The notes under the pieces: model-generated
The model's database searches: none
Told to the model about the DNA's origin: nothing
Seen by the model: the letters and a program-made list of their open reading frames with translations, nothing else
DNA from: Acidobacteriota bacterium
GTDB lineage: Bacteria > Acidobacteriota > Blastocatellia > Pyrinomonadales > Pyrinomonadaceae
Assembly (NCBI GenBank): GCA_003222935.1
Contig: QHXL01000290.1
Coordinates: 1 to 6,821 of the forward strand
DNA: 6,821 nt
Reading direction: 5' to 3'
Part shown: one piece after another, positions 1 to 5,606 of the stretch
Layout of the letters: each line of letters starts with the position of its first letter
Numbering within the stretch: the stretch's first letter is position 1
Position numbers and translations under genes: made by a program

Positions 1-52
1 GTTTGGATGTAGATTTGTGAGAAGGTATTGGCCATGAGGTGCCACGCTTTCT

Positions 53-65
53 GCTCCTAAGGAGC
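53..65. repeat. Short palindrome, CTCCTAAGGAG core
   Basis: GCTCCT (53-58) and AGGAGC (60-65) are perfect complements around one base. Its core resembles that of the palindrome at 161-177 (CTCC, two or three variable bases, GGAG), which suggests both belong to one dispersed palindrome type. There is no T-run after it, so it does not look like an intrinsic terminator. Confidence 0.5.
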
Positions 66-160
66 GTGAGGTTGATAAAACCTTAGTGTGAATGGCGACC
101 GATTTATTGACTCCGCCACCTTCGGCCATGATCACGAGGGGGCACGGAGCTATAAACATG

Positions 161-177
161 TCACTCCTCCGGAGTGA
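161..177. repeat. Short palindrome, TCACTCC/GGAGTGA stem
   Basis: A perfect 7-bp inverted repeat, TCACTCC (161-167) and GGAGTGA (171-177), encloses TCC. It follows the word GCTATAAACATG. From memory, the combination of ATAAACATG with a CTCC..GGAG palindrome recurs in intergenic DNA of Acidobacteriota-like genomes, so this is probably part of a dispersed repeat. On the minus strand it produces a GGAGGA tract five bases before an ATG (159-157), which can mimic a ribosome binding site. Confidence 0.5.
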
Positions 178-369
178 AGCACTGGCGACCGCTGATCGTC
201 AACCTGTTTGGAGATTGATTTAGGTCATTTGGGTTTCTTTCTACGAAGCGAAACAAGCGAGAAAGCCGAGACCAAAATCTTCATTACCCTTGTCCGGCTC
301 ATTCGCTTCGCTTACTATTCGCCTGCCTGAACGCCTTTCCAGAATTCCCCAAACGGAGCCTAATTCAAA

Positions 370-1923
370 ATGTTTGCTTCTATTCTTCTATTCGCCCTGC
401 TCTTCCAGGGTGGCGGTCAACGCCAGGGTCAGTTTCCCGGTGGTCAACAACAGCCAACTGCGACACCGGCAACAACCACTCAAACAACGCAACAAGGTGG
501 TAGACCGCAAGCAACAGCTACACCCACTCCCGAAGAGCCTCCCGTTGTAACAAAGCACTCCATCACTGTTGGCGGACAAACAATCAACTACACGGCGACG
601 GCCGGTATGATGCCAATCAAGAATCGTGAGGGCGAAGTTGAAGCACGCATGTTCTTCACGAGTTATGTCGTGGATGGTCCAAAACGTCCGCTCACTTTCT
701 CTTTCAATGGTGGGCCGGGTTCCGCTTCAGTATGGCTACACATGGGCGCTATCGGTCCGAAGCGCGTGAAGATGAATGCAGACGGCACAATGCCGGCGCC
801 TCCATATCAGTTGGTCGACAACGAAGGTACCTGGTTAACCAAATCGGATCTTGTCTTCATCGATCCTGTAGGAACCGGCTACAGTCGCGCGACGCGTCCT
901 GAACTGGCTACCAAGTTTTTCGGTTTGCAAGGAGACATCGAATCGGTTGGGGAGTTTATCCGAATGTACCTGACGCGGTATGAGCGCTGGACGTCGCCGC
1001 TTTTTCTCGCCGGAGAGAGTTACGGGACAACGCGTGCATCAGCTCTTTCAGGTTACCTCGTGGATCGTGGTATTGCTTTCAATGGGATCATGCTCATTTC
1101 CACGATCATGAATTTCGAGACGACGAACTTCGCCCCGGGGAACGACATTCCGTATACATTATTCCTTCCTTCTTACGCAGCGACAGCCTGGTATCACAAG
1201 AAACTTGCACCTGATATGCAGTCCAAACCGGTCGCAAAAATCGTGGCAGAGGCCGAGGCGTTTGCGTCGGGTGAGTACGCAGCCGTCCTGGAAAAAGGAG
1301 CACGGCTCACAGACAAAGAACGCCAGGACGCTATCAGGCAGCTGGCTCACTTCACCGGCCTCGATCAAAAGTTCCTCGACTACGCAAACCTGCGCGTAAA
1401 TCTGAACCTCTTCCGGAAGGAACTTCTTAGAACCGAACGAAGATCCATTGGGCGGCTCGACAGCAGATTCAAGGGCTACGATTCAAACCTCGCGAGCGAC
1501 AGCACTGATTACGACGCGAGCGAGTCGGCTATTCGCCCTCCCTACACCACGACGTTCAATAACTACGTACGATCTGAACTTGGTTACAAGACGGATCTCG
1601 AATACTACATTCTCGGTGGTGGCATTGGTCCATGGAACTGGGGAACAAACAACAACTACGTCGATACAAGCGTCGCTCTGCGTAATGCTTTGGCCAAAAA
1701 TCCTTATCTCAAAGTCTTCGTTGCGATGGGCTATTACGACATGGCGACTCCCTACTATGCCGTCGAATACACCCTTAACCACATCAGCATCGATCCGTTG
1801 TTATTGAAGAATTTTTCGACAAGCTATTACGAAGCGGGTCACATGATGTACATCGACGAGAAGTCGCTCGGGAAGTTACATAGCGACGTCGATAAGTTCA
1901 TGCAGGATTCGATGAACCGTTAA
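370..1923 (+). CDS. S10-family serine carboxypeptidase-like peptidase, probably exported
   Basis: This 517-residue protein has the complete signature of the S10 (carboxypeptidase Y-like) alpha/beta-hydrolase family, which removes C-terminal residues from peptides. NGGPGS (113-118) forms the oxyanion-hole segment, DPVGTGYS lies at 165-172, the nucleophile is S217 in GESYG, and the acid/base pair is D457 (YYDMATP) with H491 (GHM). All three catalytic residues are present, so it should be active. The N-terminus is a short hydrophobic stretch (residues 2-12) with no early positive charge, then a linker rich in Gln, Thr and Pro to about residue 58. That suggests export and a flexible tether, though the signal is unusually short. 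An in-frame TAA at 361-363 rules out a longer N-terminus, and GGAG at 355-358 is a plausible ribosome binding site. It is separated from the next gene by a palindromic element. Substrate is unknown; a nutritional role is inference. Confidence 0.93.
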   Translation: MFASILLFALLFQGGGQRQGQFPGGQQQPTATPATTTQTTQQGGRPQATATPTPEEPPVVTKHSITVGGQTINYTATAGMMPIKNREGEVEARMFFTSYVVDGPKRPLTFSFNGGPGSASVWLHMGAIGPKRVKMNADGTMPAPPYQLVDNEGTWLTKSDLVFIDPVGTGYSRATRPELATKFFGLQGDIESVGEFIRMYLTRYERWTSPLFLAGESYGTTRASALSGYLVDRGIAFNGIMLISTIMNFETTNFAPGNDIPYTLFLPSYAATAWYHKKLAPDMQSKPVAKIVAEAEAFASGEYAAVLEKGARLTDKERQDAIRQLAHFTGLDQKFLDYANLRVNLNLFRKELLRTERRSIGRLDSRFKGYDSNLASDSTDYDASESAIRPPYTTTFNNYVRSELGYKTDLEYYILGGGIGPWNWGTNNNYVDTSVALRNALAKNPYLKVFVAMGYYDMATPYYAVEYTLNHISIDPLLLKNFSTSYYEAGHMMYIDEKSLGKLHSDVDKFMQDSMNR

Positions 1924-2003
1924 CTCGAATGGTTACGTCGTGTCTGACGCAAGATAGTCATAAGGTTGGGATACAGAAATTTCTAAGCGGTCTGTTGCAA
2001 TCC

Positions 2004-2121
2004 CATTTCATTCTCCCCGGGCTTTAGCCCGGGGATCAGCGCTCGCAACGAATTTTCCGAAACCGTTTCAACGGTTTCCGAAGCCCCTTACCCCGAGCTA
2101 AAGCCTGGGGAGAATGAGATG
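2004..2121. repeat. Nested palindromic element with 31-bp imperfect arms
   Basis: The outer arms 2004-2034 and 2091-2121 are reverse complements at 28 of 31 positions. The left arm contains a perfect 9-bp hairpin of its own, CCCCGGGCT/AGCCCGGGG (2015-2034), and the right arm folds the same way less perfectly (2091-2110). Between the arms sits another perfect 9-bp hairpin, GAAACCGTT/AACGGTTTC (2059-2078). The RNA could therefore fold as one long stem or as three separate hairpins. I recall CTTTAGCCCGGGG-type palindromes as dispersed repeats in Acidobacteriota-like genomes. No coding capacity is visible, so any mobility would need help from a transposase elsewhere. Confidence 0.85.
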
Positions 2122-2136
2122 TTAAAGCTAACGCAA

Positions 2137-2141
2137 GGGAG
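2137..2141 (+). promoter_or_regulatory. Ribosome binding site that decides the SIMPL gene start
   Basis: GGGAG (2137-2141), preceded by AA, lies four bases before the ATG at 2146. It supports 2146 over the in-frame ATG at 2119, which falls inside the right arm of the palindromic element and has no comparable site. Confidence 0.7.
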
Positions 2142-2145
2142 AATT

Positions 2146-2862
2146 ATGAAGAGAGCTTTCTACAGTGTTGCAGTCCTGGTATTTGTTTTGGCATGCGCGT
2201 TACCGACCCTGGCAGATGACCAGATTGGGGTTAGATTGATCACTGTCACGGGGGAAGCAGAGGTCAATGTTCCCCCTAACGAAGTTGTTTTCGATCTCAC
2301 GGTCCAGACCATCCACAAAGACCTGCGCACAGCAAAAACTCAAACTGACGATCGCCTGAAAAAGATCATCGATCTAACGCGCAAGTACAAGGTGCAGGCT
2401 AAGGACGTTCAAACCGACTACATCAAACTCGAGCCTCGTTATCGCGGTAACGATGAAAGCCGGCTGTTCATCGGCTACTCCGTTCGCAAGGACCTTCTAT
2501 TCACTCTTCGCGACGTTACTCAGGCTGAGGAGTTGTTATCAGAGTTGATCGAGTCAGGCGTTTCCCGGCTTAACTCGGTCCGTTTTCAGACTTCAGATAT
2601 GCGAAGGTACCGCGATCAAGCTAGAGCTATGGCAATCCAGGCCGCGCAGGAAAAAGCCGTCGCCCTGACTGCCCAGATCGGACAAAAGATTGGCAAGGCT
2701 TATTCAATTGAAGAGGAAGCACCCCAGCGATTTGCCGCAATGGCAAACTATAGTCAGAACACCGTAAGCAGCATTGAGGGTGCAAGTGAAACTGAAGGTA
2801 CACTCGCCCTGGGGCAGATAAAGGTTTCGGCTCGGGTAACGGTGAAGTTTGAACTCAATTGA
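2146..2862 (+). CDS. SIMPL-domain (DUF541, YggE-like) secreted protein
   Basis: From ATG 2146 this is a 238-residue protein, close to the usual length of the family (E. coli YggE is about 246). Residues 1-23 form a typical signal peptide: KR near the start, a hydrophobic core, and a likely cut after LPTLA before DD. VLAC at 14-17 is a weak lipobox-like alternative. The mature part fits the SIMPL/DUF541 fold: an N-terminal ITVTGEAEVNVPPNEVVFDLTVQT segment (split here only for reading: ITVTGEAEV, then NVPPNEVVFDL), a middle region giving IGYSVRKDLLFTLRD, a helix rich in Ala/Gln with the family-typical RDQARAMAIQAAQEKA, and a C-terminal strand IKVSARVTVKFEL. Its likely location is periplasmic or outer-membrane associated. 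The biochemical function of the family is poorly known; links to oxidative stress have been reported for YggE. The upstream ATG at 2119 lies inside a palindromic repeat and would spoil the signal peptide, so I reject it. Confidence 0.88.
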   Translation: MKRAFYSVAVLVFVLACALPTLADDQIGVRLITVTGEAEVNVPPNEVVFDLTVQTIHKDLRTAKTQTDDRLKKIIDLTRKYKVQAKDVQTDYIKLEPRYRGNDESRLFIGYSVRKDLLFTLRDVTQAEELLSELIESGVSRLNSVRFQTSDMRRYRDQARAMAIQAAQEKAVALTAQIGQKIGKAYSIEEEAPQRFAAMANYSQNTVSSIEGASETEGTLALGQIKVSARVTVKFELN

Positions 2863-2883
2863 GTCGCAACCAGGATTGAAACC

Positions 2884-2979
2884 CTCTGTGCTTACTCCGT
2901 GTTCTCTGTTTCTCTGTGGTGCTATTTGGTTAAAATTGGACCACCACAGAAACATAGAGAACACGGAGTAAGCACAGAG
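2884..2979. repeat. Inverted repeat with 38-bp imperfect arms
   Basis: Arms 2884-2921 and 2942-2979 are reverse complements at 35 of 38 positions, including an uninterrupted outer 24 bp, around a 20-base AT-rich loop. The arms carry CTCTGTG, TCCGTGTTCTCT and CTCTGTGGTG words that I recall as a common dispersed intergenic repeat in several soil and freshwater phyla. It fills most of the gap between the SIMPL and transporter genes. In RNA it would form a very stable stem ending 28 bases before the transporter start. It could stop transcription or stabilise the transcript, but there is no T-run to prove a terminator. Confidence 0.88.
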
Positions 2980-2996
2980 ACCAGACTACTCTCGAC

Positions 2997-3010
2997 GGAG
3001 CAACCAATTG
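2997..3010 (+). promoter_or_regulatory. Ribosome binding site and TTG start of the transporter
   Basis: GGAG (2997-3000) is followed by seven bases and TTG (3008-3010). No ATG or GTG lies in frame just upstream, and the first in-frame ATG downstream (3158) is inside the first membrane helix, so TTG is the most likely start. It sits just outside the inverted repeat. Confidence 0.7.
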
Positions 3011-4516
3011 TCATCTGATTCGATAAATACCCGGCGTGACTTTGAAGAATTGCAGAAGGACGTTTCCAACAGTCCACTCTGGAATCGAGATCTTGCTCCC
3101 ACCACGATAAAAGAACGCACCTGGTCCACCTGGAATATTGCTGCGTTGTGGATCGGCATGAGTGTTGTGATAACCACTTACACCCTTGCGGGCGGATTCA
3201 TCGAAGCAGGAATGAACTGGTGGCAGGCAATGATCACGATCCTGCTCGGCAACACAATCGTGCTCATTCCGATGATTCTCAACGCGCATGCTGGTACCAA
3301 GTACGGCGTTTCATTTCCCGTGCTCAGTCGCGCCGCCTTTGGGACAGTGGGCGCGAACGTGCCCGCGATGCTACGAGCGGTTGTCGCATGTGGTTGGTTC
3401 GGAATCCAGACATGGATCGGCGGTACCGCTATCGATGCTCTTCTTAGTCTGATGTTTCCGGCCTGGAAAACTCTATTCGGCGGTGCAGCGGTCCTGGAAG
3501 TCGCGATTCATACATGGATAGCATTCTTCCTCTTTTGGGGCATCCAGGTCTTCATCATTTTGAAAGGTGTCGAAGGTATCAAGCACCTCGAAACATGGTC
3601 GGCGCCGTTACTTCTTATCGGTGGATTGGTCCTACTGATTTGGGCCTCATGGCGAGCCGGAGGCTTGGGACATGTGTTAACCCAATCTGCGGCGCTGCAA
3701 AAACAACAGAACACTTTTTGGACCATCTTTCCCGGGGCGCTGACTGCCTCGGTCGGTTATTGGGCCACGCTTAGTCTCAACATTCCTGACTTTACTCGTT
3801 ACGCTCAATCACAAAGGTCACAGATGCTCGGCCAGGCCCTCGGGCTACCACTGACAATGACGGCTTTCGCATTTATCGGTGTAGCAGTTACCAGTGCCAC
3901 ACTGCTGATCTACGGAGTGGCGATTCCAAATCCAGTGGATCTGATGTCGCGATTCGATAGCGTCGTGATCGTTCTGTTTGCGACGGCAGTAATCTTTGCG
4001 GCGCAGCTGACTACTAATATGGCCGCGAACGTCGTTTCCCCTTCAAACGATTTCTCGAATCTGAACCCAAGGCTGATCTCCTACGTCACAGGTGGACTGA
4101 TCACCGCGGTTATCGGCGTGTTGATGATGCCCTGGAAATTGATGTCGTCGATGGGCGCCTATATCTTTACCTGGTTGATCGGATACTCGGGATTGATGGG
4201 AGCTATCGCGGGTATTTTAATCTGCGACTACTGGGTCCTGCGAAAACGGCGTTTACTGCTTGCGGAACTATTCAATCCAAACGGTATCTACAGATACAGT
4301 AACGGTGTGAACTGGCGAGCAATCATTACGTTGGTCGTTGCTATCGTTCCTGTCGTGCCGGGCTTTATTCGAGCCGCCTCGACACCAGGAGGCCAGGTCA
4401 GTAATCCGAATCCCCTCGACACGCTCTACACGTATGCATGGTTCGTTACGTTCGGCCTTGGATTCGTCATATACTACGTTTTGATGAAGTCAGAAGTGCA
4501 ACGTTCACAGCAATGA
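3008..4516 (+). CDS. NCS1-family nucleobase/hydantoin:cation symporter
   Basis: This 502-residue, strongly hydrophobic protein with about 12 membrane helices belongs to the nucleobase:cation symporter-1 family, whose members import uracil, cytosine, allantoin, thiamine or hydantoins together with Na+ or H+. The cytoplasmic N-terminus (1-38) leads into WNIAALWIGMS (42-52) of helix 1. Residues matching the substrate site of the hydantoin transporter Mhp1 are visible: W130 and Q134 in GWFGIQTW (Mhp1 W117/Q121), a Trp near 252 in YWATLSLNIPDFTRYA, and N337/N341 in TTNMAANVVSP (Mhp1 N314/N318, the same spacing of four). Further family marks are SPSNDFSNLNP and ICDYWVLRKRR. It starts with TTG at 3008. 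The downstream pyrimidine-catabolism genes point to uracil, thymine, a dihydropyrimidine or hydantoin as cargo; sequence alone does not decide which. The next gene follows after 77 bases on the same strand, so cotranscription is likely. Confidence 0.93.
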   Translation: MSSDSINTRRDFEELQKDVSNSPLWNRDLAPTTIKERTWSTWNIAALWIGMSVVITTYTLAGGFIEAGMNWWQAMITILLGNTIVLIPMILNAHAGTKYGVSFPVLSRAAFGTVGANVPAMLRAVVACGWFGIQTWIGGTAIDALLSLMFPAWKTLFGGAAVLEVAIHTWIAFFLFWGIQVFIILKGVEGIKHLETWSAPLLLIGGLVLLIWASWRAGGLGHVLTQSAALQKQQNTFWTIFPGALTASVGYWATLSLNIPDFTRYAQSQRSQMLGQALGLPLTMTAFAFIGVAVTSATLLIYGVAIPNPVDLMSRFDSVVIVLFATAVIFAAQLTTNMAANVVSPSNDFSNLNPRLISYVTGGLITAVIGVLMMPWKLMSSMGAYIFTWLIGYSGLMGAIAGILICDYWVLRKRRLLLAELFNPNGIYRYSNGVNWRAIITLVVAIVPVVPGFIRAASTPGGQVSNPNPLDTLYTYAWFVTFGLGFVIYYVLMKSEVQRSQQ

Positions 4517-4576
4517 ACTATTTGAGTGAACGACTCGCATAACCAAATCATAAAGAAATAATCTTGCCGGTCTGTT

Positions 4577-4584
4577 GAAGGGAG
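4577..4584 (+). promoter_or_regulatory. Ribosome binding site of the amidohydrolase gene
   Basis: GAAGGGAG (4577-4584) lies nine bases before the ATG at 4594. The rest of this 77-base gap is AT-rich around 4541-4562; I see no well-spaced promoter boxes and no palindromic repeat, unlike the other gaps. Confidence 0.65.
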
Positions 4585-4593
4585 ACTTTCCGA

Positions 4594-5463
4594 ATGCCAC
4601 GCACCGTCAAATGCGGACTTATTCAATGCTCAAACGCTGGACCTACCGACGCGCCAATTGAAGAGATAAAACGACTCAACATTGAGAAGCACCTTGGCTT
4701 TATCGAACAGGCGGCGAAACAAGGTGTGCAAATTATCTGTATGCAGGAAGTCTTCACAACACCGTATTTCTGCGCTGAACAACAGACGCGTTGGTACGAA
4801 GCTGTGGAACGCATCCCGGATGGACCCACGGTTCGCCTGATGCAGGAAGTTGCGAAGGAAAACGGCATGGTGATCGTGGTGCCGATCTACGAAGAGGAGA
4901 TCACTGGCATCTACTACAACACCGCGGCGGTTATCGACGCCGATGGAAAGTACCTCGGCAAGTACCGTAAGAATCACATCCCGCACGTCAACCCGGGATT
5001 CTGGGAAAAGTTTTACTTTCGACCCGGCAACCTTGGCTATCCGTGCTTCGACACGGCCTTTGCGCGTATCGGTGTCTACATCTGTTACGACCGGCATTTT
5101 CCTGAAGGCGCGCGCGCCCTCGGCTTGAACGGCGCCGAAATAGTTTTTAATCCGTCGGCAACAGTCGCGGGTTTGTCGGAATATCTGTGGCGACTGGAAC
5201 AGCCCGCTCACGCCGTTGCGAATGGATACTTCATCGGAGCTATCAATCGCGTGGGCCATGAACAACCCTGGGACATTGGCGAGTTTTACGGCCAGAGTTA
5301 CTTCTGCGATCCGCGTGGTCAATTTGTCGCAGAAGCGCCAAGAGATCAGGATGCGTTGGTAGTAGCTGATCTGGATCTCGACAAGATCCGTGAAGTTCGC
5401 AACACCTGGCAGTTCTTCAGAGACCGCAGACCAGATAGCTATGCATCACTAGTTGCTGATTAG
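4594..5463 (+). CDS. Nitrilase-superfamily N-carbamoyl amidohydrolase, probable beta-ureidopropionase
   Basis: This 289-residue protein is a carbon-nitrogen hydrolase with the full catalytic set: E52 (CMQEVFTTPYF), K126 (GKYRKNHIPHV) and C164 (VYICYDRHFPEG). The thiol attacks the carbamoyl group. In the expected reaction N-carbamoyl-beta-alanine (or its methyl form from thymine) yields beta-alanine, CO2 and ammonia. Other family marks are NPSATVAGLSEYLW, EQPAHAVANGYF and FYGQSYFCDPRG, and the C-terminal NTWQFFRDRRPDSY. Length is normal for the compact bacterial form. The start at 4594 is supported by GAAGGGAG nine bases upstream. The segment after the catalytic lysine, NPGFWEKFYFRPGN, also recalls N-carbamoylputrescine amidases, so that function or N-carbamoyl-amino acid hydrolysis is the main alternative. 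The neighbouring transporter and dihydropyrimidine dehydrogenase make beta-ureidopropionase the better choice. It should be a cytoplasmic homo-oligomer. Confidence 0.87.
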   Translation: MPRTVKCGLIQCSNAGPTDAPIEEIKRLNIEKHLGFIEQAAKQGVQIICMQEVFTTPYFCAEQQTRWYEAVERIPDGPTVRLMQEVAKENGMVIVVPIYEEEITGIYYNTAAVIDADGKYLGKYRKNHIPHVNPGFWEKFYFRPGNLGYPCFDTAFARIGVYICYDRHFPEGARALGLNGAEIVFNPSATVAGLSEYLWRLEQPAHAVANGYFIGAINRVGHEQPWDIGEFYGQSYFCDPRGQFVAEAPRDQDALVVADLDLDKIREVRNTWQFFRDRRPDSYASLVAD

Positions 5464-5606
5464 GAAATCGAGCCGCAGATGAACTCAGAAAAACGCAGGT
5501 CAGAACCCGTACTGGGTTCGGAACTCAAGTGGGGCTTGAATTCTTTTCTCTGATCAATTCTTATCTGCGTTCATCTGCGGCTAATTCTTCTTAGGTAGGA
5601 GTTAAC
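5464..5606. other. Intergenic gap holding a degraded inverted repeat and a strong ribosome binding site
   Basis: The gap between the amidohydrolase and dehydrogenase genes is mostly an imperfect inverted repeat (5472-5581). AGGAG at 5597-5601, five bases before ATG 5607, is a good Shine-Dalgarno sequence and fixes the dehydrogenase start. Confidence 0.65.
5472..5581. repeat. Imperfect inverted repeat with GCCGCAGATGAAC ends
   Basis: The outer 13 bases GCCGCAGATGAAC (5472-5484) and GTTCATCTGCGGC (5569-5581) are perfect complements. Allowing mismatches the arms extend to about 33 bases each (5472-5504 and 5549-5581, 25 matches). Inside is a small hairpin GAACCC/GGGTTC (5503-5508 and 5514-5519). 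Words such as ACGCAG and CGCAGAT recur, as I recall from another common dispersed intergenic repeat. It lies between two genes that probably share a transcript and ends 25 bases before the dehydrogenase start. Confidence 0.75.

Larger units (their letters stand above)
1..369. other. Non-coding leader region with short palindromes; no supported gene
   Basis: No frame on the + strand carries the tail of an upstream gene: all three meet a stop within about 40 bases of the left edge. The stretch contains two related short palindromes (53-65 and 161-177), the 9-base word TGGCGACCG twice (93-101 and 183-191), and a 9-bp inverted pair CGAAGCGAA/TTCGCTTCG (244-252 and 302-310). On the minus strand a frame is open from 159 to the left edge (53 codons), but its peptide looks like no family I know and its start sits next to a palindrome. 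I read the region as repeat-rich intergenic DNA that also holds the untranslated leader of the peptidase gene. I could not identify a convincing promoter in it. Confidence 0.6.
1924..2145. other. Intergenic gap dominated by a nested palindromic element
   Basis: This gap between the peptidase and the SIMPL gene begins with about 80 bases in which I see no structure and ends with a 25-base leader carrying the ribosome binding site of the next gene. The middle (2004-2121) is a large imperfect inverted repeat. No tract of Ts follows any of its hairpins, so I do not call a classical intrinsic terminator. Confidence 0.6.

Noticed and set aside
215..243. Possible promoter for the peptidase gene (TTGATT with a box 17 bases later)
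   Set aside because: The second box, TTTCTA, is a poor match to a -10 consensus, and promoter rules for the presumed phylum are not well defined.
2015..2034. GC-rich hairpin CCCCGGGCT/AGCCCGGGG as an intrinsic terminator of the peptidase gene
   Set aside because: No run of Ts follows the stem, and it is explained as one arm of the larger palindromic element.
2119..2145. Longer start (ATG 2119) for the SIMPL-domain protein
   Set aside because: It lies in the right arm of a palindromic repeat, lacks a ribosome binding site, and would put nine polar residues before a typical signal peptide that starts at 2146.
1988..4577. Direct repeat CGGTCTGTTG at 1988-1997 and 4568-4577, both in leaders
   Set aside because: A 10-base match is expected by chance many times in a window of this size, and flanking bases do not match.
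4630..5322. Minus-strand open frame of 230 codons
   Set aside because: It is fully antisense to the amidohydrolase gene, whose catalytic residues and ribosome binding site are clear. Its peptide has no recognisable family features.
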